Position numbers and translations under genes: made by a program
The notes under the pieces: generated by a model
What the model saw: only the letters and a program-made list of their open reading frames with translations
What the model was told of the DNA's origin: nothing
Databases searched by the model: none
Origin: Neodiprion pinetum
Lineage: Eukaryota; Arthropoda; Insecta; Hymenoptera; Diprionidae
DNA length: 64,000 nt
NCBI RefSeq assembly: GCF_021155775.2
Contig: NC_060237.1
Location: 16,638,970 to 16,702,969, forward strand
Reading direction: 5' to 3'
In this document: positions 1-11,200 of the stretch, one piece after another
How the letters are laid out: each line of letters starts with the position of its first letter
Numbering within the stretch: position 1 is the stretch's first letter

Positions 1-178
1 TATAACTGACTGTTAGTCAGCTGTCATAGCTGTACGTTGTTCAGCTCTCTCAGCTAAACAGCTTCGTTCGAAGAGCTAGACCAGAATTTTTCGGCTCCGC
101 TCACAGCGCTTATTATTAAATAGTACAATTATATTGCTATTAGTTGGAATAGCACGGGTATATCGAACGTAAACGAAC

Positions 179-1463
179 TTGAGTGTTGTTAAATCGGGCG
201 ACGTATTACCTGTTTGTGAAACCTGGTGTACCGAAGAGCCGCAAGTAAGAATTTTCAAAACAATCCATTATAAACAAGAGCTCACCTATAGCCCAGCAGT
301 ACGTACAGCGGAGAGGGGAAGAGCAGCAGGAGGACTGGCCGTGTTTACAGATTCAACAACTACGAAGAAATTAGTCCTATTCAAATCTAAGTATTATATA
401 ATATTAAGGATAATGAAAAACAACTTTAGTTTTATTTTTACAAATGTATATATTAGCCTCAATGCGGATATTGGTGTAGTTCTGAGTGATTTGTATGATA
501 AGATTAATTATTTACTCCGCGAATTTCCTACAGAGGCGCTTATAATTGCAGGGAATTTCAATGCCAGAATTGGATCAGAGAACCCCATGTTTGACGAAGT
601 CTTGGTCAATTCAACACTATCAAGAACAAGACTCTCTCTAGATAAGGAATTAAATAAAAGAGGGAGGCTTTTACTGGATTTCATGGAGGAATTTAGTTTT
701 TTCGTAATAAACGGTAGAACAGCAAGTGATAACCCGGGAAGATTCACATTTGCCAGTGAAGTCGGTCGGTCGGTAAATGATTTGATCTGAAGAAATATTA
801 TTGCTCTAGAGTACATTCTTGACCTTGAAGTCTTGCTTTTACCATCTTTATCAGATCATTTTCCTTTAGTTTTAACGCTAAGTCAGCTATACCCGGAGCA
901 AATAAAAGAGGAGTTAATTAGATGGAAGCCGCAGTTCTGTAAAGAGTTTCAGTCTAAAATGCACGAATTCGAAGTTCCTCGCAACCTTAACATATACTTG
1001 GCCGATGTGGACAGCCTTCTTTCTAGAAATATAATCACAGCGGCCAGGGAACTGGAAATGATCTCACAGCAGGGGGGAATCTCGTTAGAAAAGTGCCGAA
1101 AAAATAAAGAATGCACTACGATAAAGAGCCTGCTCAGAAAATCTCTAAAGATTTGTAAAAAATCAAAATTTGCAAAGTCACAGGTTGACGACTATCTAGT
1201 TCTTAAAAAGCAATACAAGGAGGTATGCAAGCGCGGTGAAAAAGAATATAAGGAAAAAATTATTAACGGAGTAGTGGACGCGAAAAATCCACGAGAATTC
1301 TGGAACTCGGTGAATAGGTACAGAAAAAAGCCGATGAAGGAGCCTGAGAGTATTAGTTTGAATGAATGGTGTAGTTTTTTTCGAGACTTCTACGAGGTTA
1401 ACAACCCGGTAACAGCTCCGGCTACTGAGCTCACCAATGGGGATGAGATGTTGGATTCTCCAC
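179..1463 (+). pseudogene. LINE ORF2, endonuclease domain and linker to RT
   Basis: The reading frame contains the endonuclease signatures CETWC (near the start), AGGLAVF, IIAGNFNARIG and SDHFP. The usual Asp of the 'GDFN' motif is Asn here (GNFN), which should harm catalysis. One in-frame TGA (about 788-790) separates SVNDLI from the rest; the same frame then runs on through SDHFP into a basic linker up to the Polinton-1 insertion site at 1463. The frame resumes at 6178 beyond the insertion. The enzyme would nick target DNA for target-primed reverse transcription. Two lesions (TGA, GNFN) plus the insertion make it non-functional. Confidence 0.8.
1458..1463 (+). repeat. 6-bp target site duplication of Polinton-1, left copy
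   Basis: CTCCAC here and at 6172-6177. Removing one copy plus 1464-6171 joins the LINE frame without a gap (LDSP to LSLDE), which confirms the boundary. A 6-bp duplication is the Polinton/Maverick hallmark. Confidence 0.9.
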
Positions 1464-3223
1464 AGTAGTATAGGAAGGCCGGTTCTGAGTACAAACACCT
1501 TCTTAACCGACCGAGCCGCTCCGCGCAGCCCAGACTCAAACCCTTTTCCGCTCCGCATAGCCCAGACTCAAACCCTTTTTCGCGATAACGTCACAGTCTG
1601 CCGCACCGAAGGTCAAAACCGTGCAACCTTACCGACAGTTGTATCGATCGAGGGTCAAAATCGTGCTGTTTTACCGACAATCTTACCGACCGAAGGTCTG
1701 TAGTGCTCGCTTGCCAACGGTAGAGGGCGCAGCGGGGAGGGGGGGGGGGGGGCGAGAACTTTTTTACCGTCCCGCATTCTTCTCCCACGATAAAACTGCT
1801 GATGTGTAACATGAACCACTGCGAATTCCTTTCCCGGGGTAGGACTGCTGATGTGTGACGTCAGCCACCTCACATTTCTTCCCACGTTATCATCCACGTG
1901 ACATTCCAAAATTAATAGTTCCGAGAATCGTGTTTCACTTATTCGGATGTCGGTTTGATATCAACCACGTGACATTTTTTGTCTTGTGACTGCCGTGTGA
2001 ACTCAACGATGAATTTTGAACGGGTTCAGACAAGACCAGCGTGCAAGGTCGACCGATAGCCGCGGTACATTCAAAGCCAAGGATCTGCGGTGTTGGGTTA
2101 CTATCGCTCAGGGAATGCTAAAAGGTGCGCGCGCATCCGTACAGCTGCCCTATAAAAAGGACGCTCATCATAGCAAACGATCATTACGTCACAACTTGTC
2201 AAGTATACGTGAGGAAAAAGCTCAAGATGGAATCCGCGAAGTGTTTGAGATTGATCGATATTATGGAATCGGCGTTCAAGATTTTGGACAAATCATCATC
2301 AACAGCAGAGATTCGGAAATGGTTAAAATTTGGAAGTCAAAATATTCGGCTTCTGAACAAAATTTTGCGAAAGGCTTCATCGATTGGAGAAAAGATGAGA
2401 ATTATCACAACGATCGGACTCTTGAAAGCGCTCACGGAAAAATTCAAACGTCTTCAGAAAACGGGTGGAGGTACGCGGAAAGTAAGAAGAAGCGATCGAG
2501 TTCACTGGGAAGATTTGGAATCAGCTTTCGAGGAGAGAATTCGAACTGGATCCATCGTCAATTTAAAGCATAAAGATATGGAGAGATTTCTAGAAGACGC
2601 AAAGGTACTAGCTGTGACGAGACTAAAAAACGCTCTGAAGAAAGACAGGAGCTTGAAAGCCAACGTTATCCTGGCTTGTAAATTTGAAGTTAGAAAAGAT
2701 GATCGCACGGTGGAACAGATCAAATTTTTTAATACGAGAAATGAAATCATCCTCCAGACAACGGATATCAACGAATGGTTCATCGAAAACGCGACGAAGC
2801 GTTTGTTGAAAAAGGTGGAAGATTTCCAGGAAAAGGATTCAGGCTGGTCGCTGACTGAAATAATCCATTTGACTGTGAATATCAACAAGTACGTGCCACT
2901 GCGAGGCGGTGTCTTCACATACACACCACTACCCAAAGATATTCAAGATAAGAAGGCTGTCGTCAACATCCGTAACAGCGACTCGTATTGCTTCCTCTGG
3001 TCGGTCACCGCAGCTCTGTTCCCAACCGACAACAACAATCCCAGTAAAATTACTTCGTATCCACATTTCAGCTCAGTGCTACAATACGACGGTTTGCATT
3101 TTCCAATGTCTTTAGACCAGATTCCAAAATTTGAGAAACTTAACAAACTTGCAATTAACGTTTATGGTATAGATAGTGCGGAAAAACAAAAGCGCAGTAA
3201 AATCGTACCTATTTATTTGAGTC
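1464..3223 (+). repeat. Left inverted arm of Polinton-1
   Basis: It mirrors 4412-6171 (coordinates sum to 7635). From the outer end it has a GC-richer tip with short direct repeats (a GCCCAGACTCAAACCC unit twice near 1527-1580, and a second family with the words GGTCAAAA and ACCGACA near 1610-1700), a G-run at 1740-1752, a TATA box at 2151 and then PolB coding sequence. The two arms differ at only a few positions, for example near 3199 and 3210. Confidence 0.9.
2151..2158 (+). promoter_or_regulatory. TATA box of PolB transcript, left arm
   Basis: TATAAAAA lies 69 bp upstream of the first ATG (2227) of the PolB frame, with a plausible start region about 30 bp further down (near 2180). Confidence 0.55.
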
Positions 3224-3256
3224 AACTCAACACACCATCAACAACACTATCCCAGT
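2227..3256 (+). pseudogene. Polinton PolB N-terminal fragment, left copy
   Basis: From the first ATG (MESAKCLRLID) the frame encodes the basic N-terminal region and the conserved CFLWSVTAALFP block that precedes exonuclease and polymerase domains in arthropod Polinton PolB proteins. At about 3223 the sequence jumps (deletion against the right arm) into the exonuclease region in another frame, ending in a stop near 3256. The open frame extends upstream of this ATG without another clear start; I chose 2227 because it follows the TATA box. It is only a fragment of a protein-primed DNA polymerase. Confidence 0.7.
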
Positions 3257-3667
3257 GATATTCCACAATCTGTCGGGTTACGATTCACATTTTCTGATCA
3301 AAGCACTGGCTGCATCGTTCGAGGGCAGAATTGAGCTTCTACCCGTAAACAAAGAAAAGGACATTTCATTTACAAAATTCGTTAAGGGAACGGATATAAA
3401 GTTTAGATTCGTAGATTCGTATCGTTTCATGCCCAGTAGTCTTGAGAAATTAGCAACGTATCTCGGTGATGATCAGAAATCAATCACACGAAAATTTTAT
3501 CGTAGCTCAGATAAATTTCAGTTATTGACCAGAAAAGGAGTGTTCCCGTACGAATATATAGACAGTTGGGAGAAGCTCAATTCTGCCCTCGAACGATGCA
3601 GCCAGTGCTTTGATCAGAAAATGTGAATCGTAACCCGACAGATTGTGGAATATCACTGGGATAGTGT
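3244..3667. repeat. Inner inverted repeat at the centre of Polinton-1
   Basis: Bases 3244-3340 and 3571-3667 are inverted copies (97 bp each; coordinates sum to 6911) around a 230-bp loop. The loop encodes PolB exonuclease sequence on the plus strand (FVDSYRFMPSSLEKL, ending DSWEKL), after which the strand turns back. This small palindrome is off-centre relative to the large one, so two separate turn-arounds are recorded. Confidence 0.85.
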
Positions 3668-5408
3668 GCGAATTTTGGTAATTTAGATTGCAACCTCGGT
3701 GAGCAGCACCACGGTACTTTCCCGTGAAATGGCAGTGATCACGATGTTTCACGTCTGTGAGTGTAAACGGTTTTTCACAAATGTGACACACTGTTGTTGA
3801 GTGAAATTCGTTGATTTGATTGAAATTGAGCGGTTCCATCGGTACAACAGTTTTGAAATAAACTTCCAACGAATGTGCCAATTCCGCTAACTCGTTCACA
3901 AACCATTGAACGCAAGTCTCTCCGCGATTAATTTTGAATTTTGAAAGCGAATCGTCAAACGCGCAATGCAGATAGTAAGCTATACTATACGGAAGATGCT
4001 TCTGATAAATTGTTCTATTTTCCCCAAAACTTTCATGTGTGGGTTGTAGTCAACATTCGAGATCCGCGTAAATGCAGAATGGAACGGTTTCTTTGTGCTT
4101 GAAATTTTTGAATTTGAGTATTTTTTCCTCATCTGTAGGTAGAATAACTTTGGTTTTGTTGAAATTCATGCAATCAACTCGGTGCTTCGACAAACATCTT
4201 TCGAAATTAAAATGAGACAGACACCTATCGCACAACCACGTCTGATGTGAGCGTTTGGAAATTTGAGAACTCGTTAATCGAGACAGATTTCGAATCCATG
4301 CAAAATGATGTGTTACATTCTTTTCAATATTTTCCATACTATCATCGTCATCGTCAGTGATTTCAGTTTCTATCACCAAAAGATGAATCACAGGTTTGTC
4401 AGACTTGTTTCGACTCAAATAAATGGGTACGATTTCACTGCGCTTTTGTTTTTCCGCACTATCTATACCATAAACGTTAATTGCAAGTTTGTTAAGTTTC
4501 TCAAATTTTGGAATCTGGTCTAAAGACATTGGAAAATGCAAACCGTCGTATTGTAGCACTGAGCTGAAATGTGGATACGAAGTAATTTTACTGGGATTGT
4601 TGTTGTCGGTTGGGAACAGAGCTGCGGTGACCGACCAGAGGAAGCAATACGAGTCGCTGTTACGGATGTTGACGACAGCCTTCTTATCTTGAATATCTTT
4701 GGGTAGTGGTGTGTATGTGAAGACACCGCCTCGCAGTGGCACGTACTTGTTGATATTCACAGTCAAATGGATTATTTCAGTCAGCGACCAGCCTGAATCC
4801 TTTTCCTGGAAATCTTCCACCTTTTTCAACAAACGCTTCGTCGCGTTTTCGATGAACCATTCGTTGATATCCGTTGTCTGGAGGATGATTTCATTTCTCG
4901 TATTAAAAAATTTGATCTGTTCCACCGTGCGATCATCTTTTCTAACTTCAAATTTACAAGCCAGGATAACGTTGGCTTTCAAGCTCCTGTCTTTCTTCAG
5001 AGCGTTTTTTAGTCTCGTCACAGCTAGTACCTTTGCGTCTTCTAGAAATCTCTCCATATCTTTATGCTTTAAATTGACGATGGATCCAGTTCGAATTCTC
5101 TCCTCGAAAGCTGATTCCAAATCTTCCCAGTGAACTCGATCGCTTCTTCTTACTTTCCGCGTACCTCCACCCGTTTTCTGAAGACGTTTGAATTTTTCCG
5201 TGAGCGCTTTCAAGAGTCCGATCGTTGTGATAATTCTCATCTTTTCTCCAATCGATGAAGCCTTTCGCAAAATTTTGTTCAGAAGCCGAATATTTTGACT
5301 TCCAAATTTTAACCATTTCCGAATCTCTGCTGTTGATGATGATTTGTCCAAAATCTTGAACGCCGATTCCATAATATCGATCAATCTCAAACACTTCGCG
5401 GATTCCAT
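3522..5408 (-). pseudogene. Polinton PolB N-terminal half, right copy, one stop codon
   Basis: Read leftward from the ATG at 5408: basic N-terminus, CFLWSVTAALFP block, a CxxC...H-type zinc stretch (WLCDRCLSHF ... HRVDC), YADLEC, then a single TGA at about 4050. The same frame continues beyond it into an endonuclease-VII-like HNH module (CHICEKPF ... DHCHFTGKYRGAAH ... CN) and the exonuclease motif FHNLSGYDSHF, ending where the inner palindrome begins. The palm motifs are absent. Apart from the TGA and the missing C-terminal half the frame is undamaged, implying a fairly recent origin. Confidence 0.8.
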
Positions 5409-6171
5409 CTTGAGCTTTTTCCTCACGTATACTTGACAAGTTGTGACGTAATGATCGTTTGCTATGATGAGCGTCCTTTTTATAGGGCAGCTGTACGGAT
5501 GCGCGCGCACCTTTTAGCATTCCCTGAGCGATAGTAACCCAACACCGCAGATCCTTGGCTTTGAATGTACCGCGGCTATCGGTCGACCTTGCACGCTGGT
5601 CTTGTCTGAACCCGTTCAAAATTCATCGTTGAGTTCACACGGCAGTCACAAGACAAAAAATGTCACGTGGTTGATATCAAACCGACATCCGAATAAGTGA
5701 AACACGATTCTCGGAACTATTAATTTTGGAATGTCACGTGGATGATAACGTGGGAAGAAATGTGAGGTGGCTGACGTCACACATCAGCAGTCCTACCCCG
5801 GGAAAGGAATTCGCAGTGGTTCATGTTACACATCAGCAGTTTTATCGTGGGAGAAGAATGCGGGACGGTAAAAAAGTTCTCGCCCCCCCCCCCCCCTCCC
5901 CGCTGCGCCCTCTACCGTTGGCAAGCGAGCACTACAGACCTTCGGTCGGTAAGATTGTCGGTAAAACAGCACGATTTTGACCCTCGATCGATACAACTGT
6001 CGGTAAGGTTGCACGGTTTTGACCTTCGGTGCGGCAGACTGTGACGTTATCGCGAAAAAGGGTTTGAGTCTGGGCTATGCGGAGCGGAAAAGGGTTTGAG
6101 TCTGGGCTGCGCGGAGCGGCTCGGTCGGTTAAGAAGGTGTTTGTACTCAGAACCGGCCTTCCTATACTACT
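4412..6171 (-). repeat. Right inverted arm of Polinton-1
   Basis: Reverse complement of 1464-3223. Inward of 4412 this arm continues with PolB sequence that the left arm has lost. Confidence 0.9.
5477..5484 (-). promoter_or_regulatory. TATA box of PolB transcript, right arm
   Basis: Mirror copy of 2151-2158. It would drive the PolB frame leftward from the ATG at 5408, so the element has two convergent promoters. Confidence 0.55.
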
Positions 6172-6177
6172 CTCCAC
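6172..6177 (+). repeat. 6-bp target site duplication of Polinton-1, right copy
   Basis: CTCCAC, identical to 1458-1463 and directly outside the ...ATACTACT end of the element. Confidence 0.9.
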
Positions 6178-8135
6178 TAAGTTTAGATGAAATTTACAGA
6201 AGTATTGCTCATTGTAAATTAAACAAGGCCCCTGGTATCAACTTGATTACAAACGAATTTCTGAAAAATCTTTCTTTGAATTGGGTTTTATATATGAATG
6301 TAATGTTCAATAGGATTATGGATACAGAAAAGACTCCAAACAACTGGTTCTGTATACTAACTAAAATGCTGTAAAAAAAAAAAGGAGCAATTAGGGATCC
6401 ACATAATTACAGGCTAATTGCGCTTGTAAATACAATTGTCAAATGCTTTACGTTTATTCTGAATAAAAGGGTTGATGCCTGGTGCGACATCAATAATATT
6501 CTCCCTGAATGGCAGGCGGGCTTCCGGAAAAAAAGAAGTTGCTTAGATAATATATTCTCACTCAATTCAATAATTCAATTGCATGTACAGAAGACAAGAG
6601 GCAAATTATATGCGGTTTTTGTTGACCTTAAAAGCGCATTCCCGTCTGTAGATCACACCATGCTCTGGGGTAAACTGTAAAGAAATGGGCTTAGCTCAAA
6701 AGTTATAAAAATTCTTCAAAGCTTGTACTCGTCGGCAAATATGAGAATTGGAAATTCAGACGGGATTTCAGACCCTATTTATATTACAAAAGGTGTATTG
6801 CAGGGTGAGATACTTTCCCCAATCCTCTTTTCAATTTTTATTGCTGATTTAGAAGATTTTCTGTTAAAAAAACAGTATATTAGAGGAGTATCAATAACTC
6901 ATTTAGTAGAAATTTTGTTACTAGCATATGCCGACGACATTGTCATTTTGGTCGAAAGCTATATTCATACGAAGAGAATAATTGAAGCCTTATATGAGTA
7001 CTGTGTATTAAATAAGTTATCTGTAAATACCAAAAAAACGAAAGTAATTATTTTTCGAAAAGGCGGTCTCAGACATAAACATGAAGAAAAAAAATTCATG
7101 TTCGAGGATAGCTCTGTTGAATTGGTCAAAGAATACGTTTATCTGGGGGTGACCTTTTCTCAAACGGGGTCATATGAATCTTATACAAAAAAAATAGTTT
7201 CCAAAGCCAGAGCAGCATGCTCTTCTACATTATCGTTAATACACAGATTACATGCGAATACTCGGAAAGTTTACGACGATTTATTTGGGGCGCTTGTACA
7301 ATCAATATTATTATACGGTACAGAGTGTATTCATTGAGGCATCTAGATAGTGTGGAAAAGATACAATTAGGTTTTTTCAAAAAACTCATGAATTTACCTC
7401 AGTGCACACCAAGTTATGCGGTAAGAAGAGAATTGGGACTTGGTCAGTTTTCGTTCTTAGTCTTTAAGCAAGTCATAAGATGGATTAATAAAATTTTGAG
7501 AATGGAAGATGATCCATACCCGAAAATTTGTTTTCTTAGACAACTACAATTAAGTCAGTACAAAGGTGCCCAGGATAATGTGAAATATAATTGGGTGGTA
7601 TTAGTGAAGAAAATGTTCTTTGAACCAATTGACAGGCTAGACCTGTGGAATGAAACGTCGCCAGGCGAAATAACGCTGCAAGAACCTGAACTATTAAAGA
7701 AATATAAGGAATACTTGAGCGATATGGATGGTGAAAAAGTAGCACAATCCTCGTCGCTTATCTTGTAAAATTGGTTACAGGCTGAGAATAAGGCTCAAGA
7801 ATATGTCAATACCTTTGAAAATATTAAAAGTCATCTGTCAATACAGGCTAGCGAACTCCTTCTACACAAGATTAGTAGTCGGCTCTAGGCATTACAAAAT
7901 ATCTAAAGGAAGATACTGTAACTATTGTAGCGAAATTATAGATTTAGGTCACCTGACTGTTTTATGTAGAGAGCTATACTATAAAAGAATTGGACTAAAA
8001 CTACCTCTCTTAGAAAACGGACCGCTTGATATACATATGATTTTCTCTCTCCCAATAGATGGTAAAATATTGAGAAAGTTTTATGCTCTTATATGTTTTG
8101 CGCTTGCTCATTATTCAGTGTACTATAGCCAATAA
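6178..8135 (+). pseudogene. LINE ORF2, reverse transcriptase and C-terminal zinc knuckle
   Basis: This continues the ORF split at 1463. It shows KLNKAPGIN, then (after a frameshift at the A-run near 6373) NYRLIALVN, the palm motif FVDLKSAFPSVDH, GVLQGEILSPILF and the catalytic AYADDIVIL. There is an in-frame stop after LWGKL (about 6677), a frameshift near 7335 and another break near 7770. The C-terminus ends with a CxxC...HxxxxC knuckle (CNYC ... HLTVLC), typical of this LINE group. In life it copies LINE RNA into DNA at the nicked target. It is clearly inactive. Confidence 0.85.
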
Positions 8136-8202
8136 GCGAATTTTAGTATAAAAAATAAATTGAAACTCTGTTGTATAGATATATTGTAAAATTTCGAAAA
8201 GA

Positions 8203-8228
8203 ATAATACAATAAACTAACTAACTAAC
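8203..8228 (+). repeat. LINE 3' tail, CTAA-type short repeat
   Basis: About four copies of ACTA/CTAA close the LINE. The next bases already encode the INKYV stretch of PolB, which marks the insertion junction exactly. Confidence 0.75.
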
Positions 8229-11200
8229 TATTAACAAGTACGTGGCACTACGAAGCAGTATGTTCACGTATACACCACTACCCAAGGATATTCAAGATAA
8301 GAAGGCTGTTCTCAACATCCATAATAGCGACTTCTATTGCTTTGTTTGGTCGATCGCCGGAGCCCTCTTTCCAGCCAACAACAATCCCAGCGTAATCATT
8401 TCGTATCTGCATTTCAGCTCAGTGCTACGGTATGATGGTCTGAATTTTCCAATGTCTTTAGATCAAATTCCAAAATTGGAAAAACTTAATGAACTTTCAT
8501 TAACGTTTACGGTATAGATAGTACCGAAATACAAAAGCGCAGTGAAATTGTACCCGTTTCTTTAAGCCCAAACAATTCTGTGGAACCTGTAATTCATCTT
8601 TTAGCATTAAAGAGTGAAATTCTTGATGATGATGATGACGATGATATGGAAAATTACGAAAAGTATGTAACACATCATTTTGCATGGATTTGAAATTTAT
8701 CGCGATTAATAAGTTCTCAAGTTTCAAAATATGCACATTGTACTTGGTTATTTGATAATAGATGTCTAACTCACTTTAAATATAAAAGATGTTTGTCAGA
8801 GCACAGAGTTGATTGCATGAGTTTGAACGAAACAAAAGTTATTTTACCAATAGAAGAGGACAAGATTCTGAGATTCAAAAATTTTAAATATAAAGAAACC
8901 GTTCCGTTCTGCATTTATGTGGATCTCAAATGTTTTCTGCAACCTACTCTGAAAAGTATCGGGGAAAAACGAACTATTGATCAAAAGCATGTTCCGTATA
9001 CTGTAACTTATTACACAACTGCATTGTGCGTTTAACGGCTCAATTTCGAAATTCAAAATTAATCGTGGAGAGACTTGCATTCAATGGTTTATGAGTGAGT
9101 TAGTAGAATTGGAACATTCGTTAGAATTATATTTAAAATCAGTTGTACCTATGGAACCTCTGACGCGTGATCAAATTTATAAATTTCAATCTGTTAAAAT
9201 ATGTCATGGTTTTGAAAAATCTTTCACGCTCGTAAACGTAAAACATCGTGATCACTGTCATTTCACAGGAAAGTATCGTGGTGCTGCTCATCCAGGCTGT
9301 AATCTAAATTACCAAAATTTACAAGTTATCCCAGTGATATTCAACAATGTATCAGGTTACGATTCGCATTTTCTGATTAAAGCATTGCCGACATCTTTCG
9401 AGGGTACGATTCAGCTTTTATCCGTTACTAAAGAGAAATACATTTCGTTTACCAAATATGTTGAGGGACCGGATGTAAAATTTAGATTCATTAATTAGTT
9501 CCGTTGTATGCCCAGCAGCCTTGAGAAATTAACATCGTATTTGGGTGATAATCCAAAAACAATTATACGCAAATTTTGCAGTACCTTGAATGAATTGCAA
9601 TTATTAACCATAAAAATAGTTTTCCCTCACGAGTACACGGATACTTGGGAGAAGCTCGAGGACAGACGACTACCAACCAAAGAACAGTCCAGTCAAATTA
9701 CGAAATAAATAAACATAAAATACCCTAGTTTGGGGATTATGAAGGATCGATAGGGGAGTGTATTCTGAACATAAATTCCAATTTGAGGGGTTCTCCGAAG
9801 GTCAGCTCAAGGTCATTTCGATGAAAACGCGTTTAATTCGATATCTCGAGAACGGTTAGTGTTAGGCAAAAAATTGTAAAGACCTTTTCTCTTTTAAATT
9901 AAATTTACAAACTTTTTTATCTAAAACTTTTTTTTTTATCATCAACACTTTTCAATTTATTACTTCCGAAAGGCAAAAATTTTACTTTTTTTTCTCCCTA
10001 TTCTTCATTTTTCGCCATTTTCTCCCCAACCGTTGCATTTTATGAAATTTTACTAATTATCAAAGTTGTAGATCCTTTAATTATGAACAACTTTTTCGTA
10101 TAATTTTTTTTTTTAATACCAATATCTTCGGAGTTATACCCTACTTTACCGAGCGAAATCCGCGCCAATGTCGCAATATCATCGACATCAGTGGGTATTC
10201 AGTACCTGAAAGAAATATTAAAGTATTTCATGATCATTTATTAGCCAACTTACCGGTATCAAAAGGTGAATCGATTAAACTATTTAAAAATTGTACTTCA
10301 TTTAAATATTAAATATTGTAATCATTCAAATATCATTTAAATATTGTACTTCTTCAATTTGGATATTTTTTATTCCATTCAATGGGATAATAATGTGAAT
10401 AAGGATTAGAAAAAGAAGTAAATAAATAATTGAAACTGTTTCACACATTTATTCATGAAAGTTAGTAAATTTAATTTAGAAGAGAAAAGGTTTCTACAAT
10501 TTTTTGCCTAACACTAACCGTTCTCGAGATATCGAATTAAACGCGTTTTCATCGAAATAACCTTGAGCTGACCTTCGGAGAACCCCTCAAATTGGAATTT
10601 ATGCTCAGAATACACCCCCCTATCGATCCTTCATAATCCCCAAACTAGGGTATTTTATGTTTATTCAACCCATTTTCAGCCGTAATTTGACTGGACACGT
10701 TTTTTTACTAGCTGACGTTTTTCTAAATTTCGACAGAATTGTTAAACGACGTATACACTGGACCCGTCACATTATTACACAGCGCTTGGTCTCTCGTTTG
10801 ACGCAATGTTAAAATGTACCGGCATCGAATGCGAGCTTTTCACCGATATAGACATGTTCATGTTAATCGAAAACGGTATTCGTGGCGGTGTGTCCCAATG
10901 CTCTAACCGATATGTAAAGGCTAACAACAGACACATGGGAGAGGTATTCGATCCAGAAATTTAAGAAACTTACCTCATGTACTTCGATGTGAACAATTTA
11001 TACGGTGCTGTTATGAGCTTTGCTGTGCCATGCAGTTCCTTTGAATGGATATCAGATTTCAGACAATGCGACGTTCTTACCATCTCGAACGAAGCAGAGT
11101 TCGGTTACATATTAGAAGTAGATTTAGAATATTCTGAGGAATTGCACGAATTGCATACGGATTTACCACCGAGTCCGGAGGATTACGTACCTCCGATCTC

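Larger units (their letters stand above)
1464..6171. mobile_element. Polinton-1: palindromic, non-autonomous Polinton/Maverick derivative
   Basis: A 4,708-bp insertion in the LINE. Its ends AGTAGTATAGG / CCTATACTACT are inverted and flanked by a 6-bp TSD. Two arms of about 1.76 kb (1464-3223 and 4412-6171) mirror each other around 3817.5 with very few differences. Both carry the start of the same PolB gene, pointing inward. The centre holds further PolB sequence, including a second, smaller inverted repeat. No complete PolB, integrase, ATPase or capsid gene is present, so it must have been mobilised by proteins from an autonomous relative. The layout resembles a snap-back, half-genome inverted dimer. 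Confidence 0.88.
1..8228 (+). mobile_element. Non-LTR (LINE) retrotransposon, interrupted copy
   Basis: An apurinic-like endonuclease, a reverse transcriptase and a C-terminal zinc knuckle follow each other on the plus strand, and the copy ends in a short CTAA-type repeat at 8228. It is split by Polinton-1 (1464-6171). Directly after the tail, PolB coding sequence of Polinton-2 begins in mid-gene, so the LINE inserted into that PolB. The upstream part of that PolB must lie left of the window. An ORF1 is not visible, and bases 1-140 give no recognisable protein, so the 5' end is either truncated or outside. Several stops and frameshifts show a dead copy. The domain order fits the I/R1/Jockey group; the exact clade is not decided. 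Confidence 0.85.

Noticed and set aside
1655..1909. Open frames over the Polinton-1 tips (also 5726-5980), with poly-Pro/Arg runs
   Set aside because: They come from the G/C homopolymer and short repeats of the terminal region; antisense and symmetric.
2016..2573. 185-codon open frame overlapping the PolB N-terminus in the left arm (and mirror 5062-5619)
   Set aside because: It lies in a different frame of the better supported PolB, has no known motif, and appears twice only because of the palindrome.
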